Source: Nonomuraea sp. NBC_00507
Lineage (GTDB): Bacteria > Actinomycetota > Actinomycetes > Streptosporangiales > Streptosporangiaceae
Direction: 5' to 3'
Length of the DNA: 64,000 nucleotides
Assembly: GCF_036013525.1 (NCBI RefSeq)
Contig: NZ_CP107853.1
Location: 4,650,001 to 4,714,000 of the forward strand
Made by a program: the position numbers and the translations under genes. Shown here piece by piece: positions 27,122 through 36,181 of this stretch. The notes under the pieces were generated by a model. That model did no database searches. It was not told where the DNA came from and saw nothing but the letters and a program-made list of their open reading frames with translations. The first letter of the stretch is position 1; every line of letters starts with the position of its first letter.

Positions 27122-28438
27122 CTAGCGACTGGCGGCCGACCGGACAGGTCGGGTTCGTGTCACGCGCAGAACAGCAGCACCGCACAGGTACGAAAGCACC
27201 CCAGCCCATGGGAGGCCGGTGGGGCCGTGGTAGCCGGGGCCGGATACGGCAACAACGAGTAGCCCGGCCAGCACGGCGGCCAATCCGAGCACAGTCGCGC
27301 CGTCGCGCCACAGACCGCGCTCGACGGAACGCAGCCTCGACCGGCGCAGTTCGATGGGCGCGAAGAGGGCGACCAGGACAACGAGGACGAGAGCGCAAGC
27401 CGCTATCCACGGCACTCGCCACAGCAGCCACGTCGTGGAGTGCAACGGGGGCTGCGGCATGACACCGGTGGGGAACAGCACAACGGCCGCGACCGCCGCC
27501 GCTGTCATATGCCAGAGGAACACGGTCAGGATGACTGCGTTGATCGCGACGACCGCGCTCCATGGGCCGATCCGGCGAAGCCATCGGTTGGCCGCGGGCT
27601 GAAGGGCCAGAACCAATCCGACCTGCGTGGCGGCGAGCGCCATCAGTGCCAGGGACGGTGGAGTCGTGTTGTACCCGACCATGCCGACTGGGTATGGACC
27701 CACCACGGTCAGTCCGATCAGGACGGCCAGACCGCCGACCGCGACCGCGAGCGCCTGCCCAGGGCCCAGTCGCAAGAGCCTGTCCCGCCAGCAGAAGCCG
27801 AGCTGGTAGACCGCCAACCATGCGAACAGGTAGGTGCTCATACCGACGATCGGCACGTGCAGGCCCCTCCCCAAAAGGTCGGCGACGGCGACGATGACCA
27901 CCATCACCACCGGGACGGCAAGACCCGCGCGGCGGTGCAGCGCGTGCAGCCACGGCGTGAGCACCACCAGGGCGAGGTAGGCCAGCAAGAACCACAGCGG
28001 AATGGAGGCAAACCAGGCCGCGTGACCGAGCAGCTCACTGTTCACCCCAGCCGCCACCGCGACCACTGATACGAGCGGCAGCACCAGGAACAGCGCAGTT
28101 GTCGGCCGAAGCAGTCGGTCGGTTCGCCTCAGCACCCAGCTGATGCTGTCGCCTCCGGAGGCGCGGTGCGATGCCATCGAGGCGCCGCCGGCGTAGCCGC
28201 CGACCAGGAAGAAGATCGGCATCACCTGGAACAGCCAGGTGACCGGATCGATCCAGGTGAGAACGTCCAGCGCGTTGTACCCGGACAGCCGGCCGCCCCG
28301 GTAGGTCACGGCGACGACGAACCAGTGCCCGATCACCACCAGGCAGATGGCCAGCGCGCGCCACATGTCGACGTTGCGCTCGCGACTGTCCGGCGTGCGC
28401 ACCGCCAGGTCACGTACCGTCGCCCCCAACCCGCGCAT
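27122..28438 (-). CDS. acyltransferase family 3 membrane protein
   Basis: A 438-residue multi-pass protein, paralogous in plan to the one at 21307-22422. MWRALAICLVVIGHWFVV holds the conserved His of the family and LFQVMPIFFLVGGYAGGASM the next motif. About ten to twelve membrane segments follow. The ATG at 28438 was chosen because GGCGAGGGG precedes it; the frame opens 30 bp earlier. It converges with phosphoketolase, 73 bp apart. The acceptor is unknown; a surface polysaccharide or lipid is likely. Confidence 0.85.
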   Translation of the reverse strand: MRGLGATVRDLAVRTPDSRERNVDMWRALAICLVVIGHWFVVAVTYRGGRLSGYNALDVLTWIDPVTWLFQVMPIFFLVGGYAGGASMASHRASGGDSISWVLRRTDRLLRPTTALFLVLPLVSVVAVAAGVNSELLGHAAWFASIPLWFLLAYLALVVLTPWLHALHRRAGLAVPVVMVVIVAVADLLGRGLHVPIVGMSTYLFAWLAVYQLGFCWRDRLLRLGPGQALAVAVGGLAVLIGLTVVGPYPVGMVGYNTTPPSLALMALAATQVGLVLALQPAANRWLRRIGPWSAVVAINAVILTVFLWHMTAAAVAAVVLFPTGVMPQPPLHSTTWLLWRVPWIAACALVLVVLVALFAPIELRRSRLRSVERGLWRDGATVLGLAAVLAGLLVVAVSGPGYHGPTGLPWAGVLSYLCGAAVLRVTRTRPVRSAASR

Positions 28439-28672
28439 GACTTCAACCCCTCGCCGACCATGGATCATCGCGCGCCCCGTTCGCCACCGGATCGGAGGCG
28501 ATGTTGAGCCTGTCCCCGACCCGCGGTGAATTGAAACGGTGACGCCTGTTAGGGCACGCAGCGTTCCTGAAGGCCGCTGACCAGGGACGACGGGCAGCGC
28601 TGGTAAGGTGGAGTCACCCCCTCACCGCCGGGGCCCGCGCAAGGGTCTCCTGCCCACGGAGGTGAGCGCGTC

Positions 28673-29770
28673 ATGGTGTTCGACCAGACAGATCTACGCG
28701 AGCTGGCGGCCTTCAGCGACGAGGTCGGTGTGCTGTCGCTCTACACCACGATGGAGCCGGGCACACAGGCCGGACGGACCCGGCTGCGCAACGAGATCGC
28801 CGCGCTGCGCCAGGAGCTGGCCGCAGGCCCCGACCAGGAACGGGCCAGGCTCGTAGACCTCCGCCTCGACCTGCTGGAGCCGCAGATCACCGAGCTGCTC
28901 GACCCGGCCGGTCCCGGTCTCGGGCGTGCCCTGTTCGCGCAGGTGGCCGGTGACGAGGTACGTACCGAGTGGGTTCAGCTCCCGGTGGGTGACCTCGCCG
29001 TCCTCAAGGAGCACGCTTATCTGCTGCCGCTCGTCACCGCCGTACAGGCCGACAAGCCCGCCGGGGTGGTCAGGGTGGGGCGTGACGGCGTGCGGCTGTT
29101 CGACTGCCGGTACGGCCTGGCCGACGAGGTGGAGCCGGTCATCTTCAACCTGGCGACCGCGGACTGGTCCAGAGAGGGGTCGGCGACGCTGCCCGGGCTC
29201 TCCCGGCGCGGCATCCACCCCGACCGCTTCGACCAGCGCGTCGAGGAGCACCTGACCAAGTTCCTGCGCGAGTCGGCCCCGCACGTGGCAGGGCAGGCCC
29301 GGCGGCTGGGCTGGGAGACGCTGCTGCTGGTGGGCGACCCCCGCGACACCTCCGTGCTGGGCGAGGCGCTGCCGGCGGACAGGGAGATCGTCCAGGTGGA
29401 CGCCGTGCTCGATCCCGCCCTGTCGCCGTCGGAGGTGCTGGAGTTCGTCCGCCCTACTCTCGACGAGGTGCGGGCCAGGCGTGACGCCGCCCTGGCCGTA
29501 CGCGCCCGGGACCTGGCCCTGTCGGGCGGTAATGGCGCGGTCGGCCTCGACGACATCCTCTCCCTGCTGCGGCAGGGCCGGGTCGAGCACCTGCTGCTCG
29601 ACGAGACGGGCCTGCAGAACGCCGAGCCCACGGTCCTCACCCCCGAGGAGCTGGAGGAGGAGATGATCGAGCTCACCTTCGAGCACGGAGGCGACGTCAC
29701 CGTGCTGGAGACCGGAGCGGCGAGGGAGCTCGCCGAGGCGGGCGGAGTGGCCGCCATGCTGCGCTGGTAA
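28673..29770 (+). CDS. VLRF1/baeRF-type release-factor homologue (Rv2629-like)
   Basis: A 365-residue protein resembling the bacterial archaeo-eukaryotic-release-factor-like group that includes M. tuberculosis Rv2629. The N-terminus (DLRELAAFSDEVGVLSLYTTMEP), a central VGRDGVRLFDCRYGLADEVEP strand region and a C-terminal domain ending VTVLETGAARELAEAGGVAAML are typical. Family members are thought to act on stalled or hibernating ribosomes; Rv2629 belongs to the dormancy regulon. GGAGG lies 10 bp before the ATG. Downstream sits a truncated oxidoreductase that abuts its stop. Confidence 0.8.
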   Translation: MVFDQTDLRELAAFSDEVGVLSLYTTMEPGTQAGRTRLRNEIAALRQELAAGPDQERARLVDLRLDLLEPQITELLDPAGPGLGRALFAQVAGDEVRTEWVQLPVGDLAVLKEHAYLLPLVTAVQADKPAGVVRVGRDGVRLFDCRYGLADEVEPVIFNLATADWSREGSATLPGLSRRGIHPDRFDQRVEEHLTKFLRESAPHVAGQARRLGWETLLLVGDPRDTSVLGEALPADREIVQVDAVLDPALSPSEVLEFVRPTLDEVRARRDAALAVRARDLALSGGNGAVGLDDILSLLRQGRVEHLLLDETGLQNAEPTVLTPEELEEEMIELTFEHGGDVTVLETGAARELAEAGGVAAMLRW

Positions 29771-30098
29771 GCGCGGCGGCGCCGCTGCCCACCGCGTAGA
29801 TGAGGTAGTCGTATGAGACTGTGCCGCCGCCCGCCAGCGACACGCGGCGCTCGGCAGCGTCGATCCGGGTCGCGGCGTCGACCACCAGCCGGACGTCCCC
29901 GCCCAGAACCTCACCGAAGCCCTCGACCGCGTCATCGGAGCCGGTCACGAGCTGGTGCAGGCGGATCCGCTCGACGAAGTCGGGACGTCGATTGACCAGG
30001 GTCACCGACACGCCATCGCGCCGGGCCAGGCGATTGGCCGCCATCACGCCCCCGTACCCGCCGCCGACCACGACCACCTCGACGTTCCCGTTCATCAT
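29769..30098 (-). pseudogene. NADH dehydrogenase-like FAD oxidoreductase, N-terminal piece
   Basis: About 110 codons encode VEVVVVGGGYGGVMAANRLA, the FAD-binding Rossmann loop, and later VSYDYLIYAVGSG, the middle motif of NDH-2-like oxidoreductases. Homology then stops exactly where the convergent release-factor-like gene ends, and the remaining three quarters of the protein (including the NAD site) are missing. GAGGGAG before the ATG shows it was once expressed. A 31-bp piece of a second copy lies at 61011. Confidence 0.75.
29860..29890. repeat. 31-bp exact repeat, copy 1
   Basis: Thirty-one bases identical to 61011-61041. On the minus strand they encode LVVDAATRID of the truncated oxidoreductase. 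The second copy lies 31 kb away with no other oxidoreductase sequence around it. Confidence 0.85.
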
Positions 30099-30614
30099 GT
30101 CTCCCTCGTGTTGTGTACTCGGTATGGAGACACCAGCCGCGCATCCGGTGTAACGGCCCGCGGATGAGACGTAGCGCACATCGGACGCGGCGGGAACGCC
30201 GCCCCTTCCGCCGTGAGTGCGTGGCGCGGCCCTGACGAGGTCGGGCAGGGGCAACGACGCGACGCTGGGACGGATACACGTACTTCCAGAAGGACCCGAG
30301 CCAGAGGCTTGATTGGTTCGGCACCTACATGAAGTCGTGGCGGCGCGGGGGATCCACCGGCCCGCTTGCTCCGGCAAAAGGCTCACTTGTGAGAGCCCCC
30401 GCTTCATCGATGGATATCTGGGGTAGTCAAGCGAACTGGCTGGTCAGCCGCTTGAAGGTCGTTAAGGCACGTCATGCAAGTAAGCCGGCCGCGGCAGATT
30501 TCCCGTCCGGCATCCAACGAACGATGACAGTGGCGGCAGCAAGGCTGTCATGCGTATTTCTGTGCCGGGCTGGATCGAGGGAGGCGACAGCGGGATGGGC
30601 CCCGGGACGGTGGT
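30099..30614. other. gap with possible gene remnant
   Basis: About 515 bp with no complete gene. The first part is the promoter region of the truncated oxidoreductase. At 30260-30350 the plus strand reads DGYTYFQKDPSQRLDWFGTY, which looks protein-like but has no start and no family I recognise. The rest is featureless. Confidence 0.4.
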
Positions 30615-31973
30615 TCACCGAGGGGGGAACATCTCCTGCCCGGGGCTCAGGAGGTGTCGCGGATCGAAGCGGTCCTTCGCATCCAAGACTGCCGGCCACG
30701 CCGGGCCGAAGTGGTCTTTCCAGTCGGCCTGCGTGAGCGCGACGGCGCTGACGGGGTAGCTGCGACCGCCGGCGGCCCGGACGCGGTCGTACACCACGCG
30801 GTTGGCTTCGACCAGGTCGTTGGCCAGGGAGGGATCGTTCTTCGGGAAGCGTACGAGGTTGACGAGGAAGGCGACGTCCTCCTCTGGGAGACGCAGCAGA
30901 GGCGTGCGAGCGTGGGCTGGCAGGAACGGGTAGATCAGAATACGCCCGTATTCGCCCAGCTCCAGCGGATCCAACGTGCGGAGGAGTTCGACGATTACGG
31001 CGTCCGTGGTCGAGTCCGGGAGGAAGGAATTCAGCCAGGGGTGAGGATGGCGCCACGCGCCGGTCGAACGCAGCTGGTTCTCCAACTGGCTCAGCCTCCG
31101 GAACAGGTCGAGATACGGCATGTCGGCGCTCTCAGCCTGGGCTCGGTCGTCGGACAGGCCGGCCGGAACACCGCGATCGCCGGGGAGCCCGACCGCCACC
31201 TCGATCACGTGCTGCCAGCCGGACGAGTGAGGCCGGATCGCGCCCTCGAGGTAGTCGATCCCGTCCATGGTCAGCAGACGTCGCTGGTCAGCGGTCAGGG
31301 TAAGGGCATCCCGGTAGGTGAGGGTGTGCAGGCGGATCTGCTCCGGCGCCGGGACGAGGGGCAACACGGCCCGGGTGATGATGCCGAACTGGCCGAGCCC
31401 GGCGCGCACGGCGTCAAAGAGCTCCGGGTGCCGCATCGTCGAGCAGGTGACGAGGTCTCCGCTGCCGGTGACGACTTCGAGCTCGATGACGTTGCAGCTT
31501 TGGAAGCCCCGACGGAAGGTCATGCCGCCGATGCCGCCTGCGGAGATCGTCCCGCCGACCGACAGGCCGAGGTAGTCGGTGAGCACGGGTGGGGTGAGCC
31601 GGTGCGGGAGCGTGGCGTCGAGCACGGACTGCCAGGTCGCCCCGGCGTCGACGACCACTCGATCGGGCTCCACCGCGCGTACGGCGCCGAGGCTGCTCAT
31701 GTCAACCACGAGGCCGCCCTCCACCTGCGCGCGGCCGTACACGGAGTGACCCTGTCCCCGCGCGGCCAGCGGCATCCGGTGCCGGGCCGCCCACCTCACC
31801 GCCGTGGCCACGTCGTGAGCCGATCCCGGCCGGAGAACGGCCAACGGCCGCCTGCTGATGAGGTGCCCGAAGTCCTCCGCCGCTGTGGCGAGTGCCTCCG
31901 GCGCGGCATCGAGGCTGCCCGCCACTGCCGGGAAACCGGCCAGCATGCCGGCGTGTCTCGGCTCCCCTTGCAT
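30615..31973 (-). CDS. cytokinin dehydrogenase-like FAD-linked oxidase
   Basis: A 452-residue FAD-linked oxidase. The PP-loop region LAVLRPGSAHDVATAVRWAA is followed by ARGQGHSVYG, whose His (about 76) is where the family attaches FAD covalently. GGTISAGGIGGMTFRRGFQS and NVIELEVVTGSGDLVTCS closely follow plant and actinobacterial cytokinin dehydrogenases, as does the C-terminal DRFDPRHLLSPGQEMF. The start at 31973 has GGAGG 6 bp upstream. An AraC-type regulator gene ends 98 bp upstream on the same strand, probably co-transcribed or regulating it. Activity on cytokinins is inferred from family likeness only. Confidence 0.8.
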   Translation of the reverse strand: MQGEPRHAGMLAGFPAVAGSLDAAPEALATAAEDFGHLISRRPLAVLRPGSAHDVATAVRWAARHRMPLAARGQGHSVYGRAQVEGGLVVDMSSLGAVRAVEPDRVVVDAGATWQSVLDATLPHRLTPPVLTDYLGLSVGGTISAGGIGGMTFRRGFQSCNVIELEVVTGSGDLVTCSTMRHPELFDAVRAGLGQFGIITRAVLPLVPAPEQIRLHTLTYRDALTLTADQRRLLTMDGIDYLEGAIRPHSSGWQHVIEVAVGLPGDRGVPAGLSDDRAQAESADMPYLDLFRRLSQLENQLRSTGAWRHPHPWLNSFLPDSTTDAVIVELLRTLDPLELGEYGRILIYPFLPAHARTPLLRLPEEDVAFLVNLVRFPKNDPSLANDLVEANRVVYDRVRAAGGRSYPVSAVALTQADWKDHFGPAWPAVLDAKDRFDPRHLLSPGQEMFPPR

Positions 31974-32071
31974 CTCCATCCTCCGGTCGGTCGGGTGCAC
32001 GTACCTACACCACGGTATGGACCCGATCTGGGGGCGTCTTGAAGGGAATTAACCTGCGGTCTCTGAGCCGG

Positions 32072-32914
32072 TCAGAGGTCTAGTACGAACTCGTCCTGAA
32101 CCCGGTGCACTCGATCGGCGGGAAGAGCGGCATCGAGGAAGCCGGTGGGTGTGGTTCCGGCGAACTCTCGGAAGTCGCGGACCAGATGCGCTTGATCGGC
32201 GTAGCCGCAGTCCGCCGCAATGCGCTCCCAGCGCGGCAGCGGGGACTCGTCCAGGTAGGAGAGCAGCCGGTTGAACCTGATCAGGCGGGCGACCGTCTTC
32301 GGTGGCAGGCCGACCTGTTGCCGAAACTTGTCGATCAGATGCTTGTTGCTCCAGCCGACCTCGGCGGCGATGGCCCTGATGGGGATAGTGCCGCTGGTGG
32401 CAAGCAGCCGCTGCCACGCCCACGCCACGGCCGACGCCGGCCGTGGCCCGCTCGCGGTCCGGTGCAAGAGGTGTTCGTCGATGAGCCGGAAGCGGTGAGC
32501 CCAATCCGGCGCGGCGCGTACCTTCTCCACCAGGCGGTCGCTGTCCGGGCCGAGCAGATCCCTCAGGTCCACGATGCTTGCGTTGAACTCGTGTACTGGC
32601 ACGCCCAGCAGGACATACGCGCCGATCGGTGCCAGTCGGACCTCTAGGTAGGAGGGTGCACAAGCGCCCTGGATCGTGGCGCACGAATCATGGGCGCCGT
32701 GGACGAACGCGGGGGGCCGGTGAGCGGAATCCTGGATTTTGAGGATCAGCGACACCGATGTGGTCGCGGGGCGTCGCAGGCGATCTGACTGGTCGGCGTC
32801 CGCGCTGTATCCGGAGTATGCGCGAGCGAGGAGAGGGCGAAGGGCCGGATGTGGCGCACCGGCGGCCTGCGGCGGCCGTGCTTGCTCGAAATCTGCAACT
32901 ATCCGGGTAGACAT
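32072..32914 (-). CDS. AraC-family transcriptional regulator
   Basis: A 280-residue regulator with a C-terminal double helix-turn-helix. IRAIAAEVGWSNKHLIDKFRQQVGLPPK gives the first HTH and RIAADCGYADQAHLVRDFREFAGTTPTGF the second, including the classic GY.DQ.HL.R.F...G.TP end. The N-terminal 160 residues form the sensing domain with no recognisable ligand motif. It precedes the cytokinin-dehydrogenase-like gene on the same strand and is its natural regulator candidate. The 240 bp upstream hold no gene apart from weak transposase-like text near 33000-33060. Confidence 0.88.
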   Translation of the reverse strand: MSTRIVADFEQARPPQAAGAPHPALRPLLARAYSGYSADADQSDRLRRPATTSVSLILKIQDSAHRPPAFVHGAHDSCATIQGACAPSYLEVRLAPIGAYVLLGVPVHEFNASIVDLRDLLGPDSDRLVEKVRAAPDWAHRFRLIDEHLLHRTASGPRPASAVAWAWQRLLATSGTIPIRAIAAEVGWSNKHLIDKFRQQVGLPPKTVARLIRFNRLLSYLDESPLPRWERIAADCGYADQAHLVRDFREFAGTTPTGFLDAALPADRVHRVQDEFVLDL

Positions 32915-33153
32915 GGCTTCTTATCCGATAAATGCAGGCAGTTAAATGCAGGGCCTGACTCTTTGCCTACTTGAACCTCTGGTCAATGGTATGGCTTGGC
33001 CTCATCTGAACCGCTGCGTGCCCCGCACCAACTGCCACGTGCGCACCGACGACTACGTGCGGATTGCGGTCTCGTAAACCAAGATCTACAGTCCGTTGCT
33101 CTCCCCGCTCCCCGCCGCCGATCAGCCCCAAGCGCCACCGACCTCCGAACGCG

Positions 33154-34221
33154 TCAGCTTGACTGGGCGCAGAGGGTGGTGTCGAGGGCGGCGAAAAGAT
33201 GTTGGTCGCTCTTGGGGGTGCCCGTGACGTAGACGGTGGCGGCCTTGCCGGTGCGGTTGCGGCCGCTGAGCACGCGAAGGCCCGGGAGGCCGCCGTCGTG
33301 CATCCAGGCGGGCCCGCAGCTCAGCGGGTAGGTGTAGACGCCGAGGCCGTAGCGGCTGCCCTTGGGGTCGTACGCGGGGACCGCGCCGGCGAGCATCGTG
33401 CGCAGCGTCCGTTCGGAGATCGACTGCCAGAAGCGGTTCAGGTTCTCTGGAGTGGAGATCAGGCCGCCGCCCGCGCCGAACACATAGCCTGGCAGTTCGG
33501 TCAGGTCTGTATCCCCAGCCTTCGGGTTGACCGGGCTGACGCCGTAGGTGTGGGCGTGCTTGCCGCGGATGCCCAGCTCGCCATTCTTTGGCCAGTACGT
33601 GCCGCGTAGCCCCTTCAGCACGCCGTCCTCGGTGACCTCGCGGAAGTCCTTGCCCGTCACCTTCTCGATGAGCATGCCTGCAACCAGGTAGTTGGTGTTG
33701 GAGTAGAACCACCGCGCGCCCGGCTTGCCGACGGGCGCGCGGGTCAGAGCGAGCGCGAGGTGGTCGGCGGGGGTGGCGGGCTTGGAGAAGTCGATCAGAT
33801 CGACATATTCGGGCAGGCCGCTGGTGTGCTGCAGGAGTTGGCGGACGGTGACCCGCCTGCCGTTCAGCGCCCCTGGCAGGTAATGCTCGACCTGCTCGGC
33901 CAGGTTCACCTTGCCCTCGGCGGCCAGGCGCGTCACCGTAGCCCCGATGACGGACTTGGTGACGCTGGCCGCGCGGAATCGGCCGTCGGCGCCGACCATC
34001 GGCTTGCCGGTGCCGCGCTGAGCGGTGCCCGAGGTCCATGTGGTGGTGCGGCCGTTCCTGTCACGCACCGAGAGCACGGCTCCGGCCAGGCCGTCCTCCT
34101 TGGTCAGCCGGTCCACCTGCGCCTGGACGCTCCGGTCGGCGGTGACGGTGGCGGCGATAGTGGGCGATGCGGTGCCGAGCAGGACGACGGCAGCGGCTGC
34201 GGTGGCAAGGTACTTACGCAT
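33154..34221 (-). CDS. secreted serine hydrolase, class C beta-lactamase / DD-peptidase type
   Basis: A 355-residue exported enzyme. The N-terminus MRKYLATAAAAVVLLGTASP with cleavage near TIAA is a Sec signal. The SxxK box is SVTK (Ser about 86) and YSNTNY provides the YxN tyrosine (about 173). HDGGLPG in the C-terminal part stands where the third motif (HxG) belongs. HTSGLPEY and GWFYS-like surroundings fit D-alanyl-D-alanine carboxypeptidases and esterases of this fold. It probably acts on peptidoglycan peptides or esters outside the membrane. It is a single gene. Confidence 0.88.
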   Translation of the reverse strand: MRKYLATAAAAVVLLGTASPTIAATVTADRSVQAQVDRLTKEDGLAGAVLSVRDRNGRTTTWTSGTAQRGTGKPMVGADGRFRAASVTKSVIGATVTRLAAEGKVNLAEQVEHYLPGALNGRRVTVRQLLQHTSGLPEYVDLIDFSKPATPADHLALALTRAPVGKPGARWFYSNTNYLVAGMLIEKVTGKDFREVTEDGVLKGLRGTYWPKNGELGIRGKHAHTYGVSPVNPKAGDTDLTELPGYVFGAGGGLISTPENLNRFWQSISERTLRTMLAGAVPAYDPKGSRYGLGVYTYPLSCGPAWMHDGGLPGLRVLSGRNRTGKAATVYVTGTPKSDQHLFAALDTTLCAQSS

Positions 34222-34408
34222 CTCGGGAGATCTCCTTGTGTTCGGGTGATGTCCTCATCCTTGGATCTCCGGCCACCAAGATCAGTCATGCCGTCCGGTT
34301 TCTTGGGGTGGGGCCAGCACTACCGCCGCCGGAGGATGACGTCCTCGCTGCAGTCGGTCTTCGCCCCCACTCCCACAACCCAGACGTGCACTGCGCGGGC
34401 TGAACCGC

Positions 34409-34828
34409 CTAGACCTCCTCGGGGAGAGTGAGCATCTTGTTGAGGATCGGGACCAGCTGCGCCTCCTCGTAGTCCAGGTGGGCCTCCAGTTCGATGGCGA
34501 GCCGGTCGAGCTCCTCGCCGATCCCCGTGCCGCCGTGGTCGAGGAGCCGCCTGATCCGTTCCACGAGCCGGGCCACCACCCGATGCTCCGAGCGGAGCCG
34601 GGTCAGGGTCTCGGCCAGTTCCGGGTGCTCGGTTCCCAGATGGGGGAAAAGCGCGTTGTCCTCGCCCTCGTGGTGGGCGTGGAGGGCGTCGCAGAACGTC
34701 AGGCAATGCGTACGCAAGTCCGCCGCGCCCGCCCGCGACGACCGGAGGTCAGCCAGATCCCTGCGGAAGCCGTCGTGCAGTTTGATCAGCTCGTCACCCC
34801 AGGCGACGATGCGCTGTTCGTCCGTCAT
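34409..34828 (-). CDS. hemerythrin-domain protein
   Basis: A 139-residue HHE protein. ELIKLHDGFRRDL, LHAHHEGEDNALFPHL, LRSEHRVVARL and LEAHLDYEEAQLVPIL supply His and Glu ligands at family spacing for a di-iron centre. The ATG at 34828 has AAAGGAA upstream and overlaps the stop codon of the MFS transporter as ATGA, so both are translated from one message. Pairing with a TetR-controlled exporter suggests a role in a common stress, perhaps oxidative or nitrosative; that is inference. Confidence 0.87.
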   Translation of the reverse strand: MTDEQRIVAWGDELIKLHDGFRRDLADLRSSRAGAADLRTHCLTFCDALHAHHEGEDNALFPHLGTEHPELAETLTRLRSEHRVVARLVERIRRLLDHGGTGIGEELDRLAIELEAHLDYEEAQLVPILNKMLTLPEEV

Positions 34829-36159
34829 GCCAGTTCCTTTCGCGAGAGATTTCCGTAGACGGCGGCGAAGAGGGCCGCCAGCAGGGCCGCCAGCAGGGCC
34901 GCCCCGGCCGCGACGCCGAAGGTCCACCCGGCGCCCCCGCTCGACAGCACCGCCGCCCCCACCGCCCCGGCCACGCTGCTGCCCACGACTCTGACCAGCG
35001 CGTTCACCCCGCCGGCCGCGGCGGTCTTGGCGGGCTCCACGTGCTCGACGGCCATCGTCCCGAGCGCCGCGTAGCCGAGGCCGACCCCCAGCCCCAGCAG
35101 CGTCGCGGCCCCGTACAGGTCAGCGCCCGAGGACCTGGACACCGCCAGCCACACAGCGGCGGCCGTCACCAGGGCAGAGCCGCCCGCCACGAGCGCGGAC
35201 GCGGTGAAGCGGCGCATCAGGGGGCCCGCGAGCACGGATACCACGAGCATCAGCATCGTCGTCGGCAGCAGGTAGACCCCAACCTGCAGCACTGAGGCCC
35301 CGAGCGCGCCCTGGGCCACCGCCGACACGGTCGTGATGGCGGCGAACAGGGCGAACCCCAGCAGGAACGATGCCACCGTCGCCCCCACCGTCCCCCGGTG
35401 CAGCAGCATGGGGATTTCGATCAGCGGCGACGCGGTACGGCGAGCGGTCGCGACCCACACCGCCGCCACCGCCACCGCCACCACGAACAGGCCCAGCGTC
35501 AGCGGCGAGGTCCAGCCCCAGGCCGCGCCCTTGCTGATGGCCAGCAGCAGGCAGACGAGCCACACCGTGACCAGCGCCGCCCCGGCCAGGTCAGGCCGTC
35601 CTGATCCGCGCGCGGGCGCCTCCCGCACTACGGCCGCCACCAGGACGAAGCTCAGCGCGGCCAGCCCGGCCAGTGCCCAGAACACCGTCCGGTGGTTCCC
35701 GTCCAGCAGCCCGGCGAAGATCATGCCGCCGCCGCTCCCCACGCCGATGGTGGCGCTGAGCACCCCGATCGCGCTTGGCAGCCGGTTGCCGGGCACCATC
35801 TGCCTGACCAGGCCCATGGCCAGCGGGAGCAGCGGCGCGGCCGTTCCCTGCAACACCCGACCGGCGATGAGCAACGGCAGCGTGCCCGCCACGGCGCTGA
35901 GCGCCGACCCGGTGATGAGCAGTCCGAGCGCGACCAGCGACACCGTGCGCTGGCCGTACATGTCGCCGAGCCGTGCCAGCAGCGGGATCGAGACCGCGCC
36001 TGAAAGCAGCCCGGCGGTGAGCGTCCACGAGACGGTGGTGGGCGGGGCGTGGAGTTGCCGTTCGAGGCCTGGCAGCAGTGGCACGACGACGGTCATCTGG
36101 AGGGTCCCCACGGCCACCGCGAACGCGAGCACCGCTACGGCCCATGAATTTTTATACAC
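34825..36159 (-). CDS. MFS drug/metabolite exporter
   Basis: A 444-residue major-facilitator protein with twelve or more membrane segments. LARLGDMYGQRTVSLVALGL is the loop 2-3 motif and VLQGTAAPLLPLAMGLVRQM is motif B with its conserved Arg context. It resembles the DHA drug:H+ antiporters. The start is GTG at 36159, inside a palindromic TATACACGTATA site and only 22 bp from the divergent TetR gene, so TetR binding would block both. It overlaps the downstream hemerythrin gene by 4 bp. Confidence 0.9.
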   Translation of the reverse strand: MYKNSWAVAVLAFAVAVGTLQMTVVVPLLPGLERQLHAPPTTVSWTLTAGLLSGAVSIPLLARLGDMYGQRTVSLVALGLLITGSALSAVAGTLPLLIAGRVLQGTAAPLLPLAMGLVRQMVPGNRLPSAIGVLSATIGVGSGGGMIFAGLLDGNHRTVFWALAGLAALSFVLVAAVVREAPARGSGRPDLAGAALVTVWLVCLLLAISKGAAWGWTSPLTLGLFVVAVAVAAVWVATARRTASPLIEIPMLLHRGTVGATVASFLLGFALFAAITTVSAVAQGALGASVLQVGVYLLPTTMLMLVVSVLAGPLMRRFTASALVAGGSALVTAAAVWLAVSRSSGADLYGAATLLGLGVGLGYAALGTMAVEHVEPAKTAAAGGVNALVRVVGSSVAGAVGAAVLSSGGAGWTFGVAAGAALLAALLAALFAAVYGNLSRKELA

Positions 36160-36164
36160 GTATA
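36153..36164. promoter_or_regulatory. candidate TetR operator over divergent starts
   Basis: TATACACGTATA is an imperfect palindrome in the 22-bp space between the MFS gene (GTG at 36159) and the TetR gene (ATG at 36182), overlapping the MFS start codon. It is AT-rich in GC-rich surroundings, and the region also holds -10-like TATAGA and AGTATC. Both messages must have very short or no leaders. Confidence 0.55.
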
Positions 36165-36181
36165 GAAAGTATCATGACAGG

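Noticed and set aside
28583..28596. Half DevR-like box before the Rv2629-like gene (GGGACGACGGGCAG)
   Set aside because: Only the left half matches; the right half does not resemble GTCCC.
33000..33085. Possible transposase remnant (HVRTDDYVRIAVS)
   Set aside because: It faintly recalls the DYVRI...DYS region of IS21-type transposases, but it is under 30 codons and lacks a second motif.
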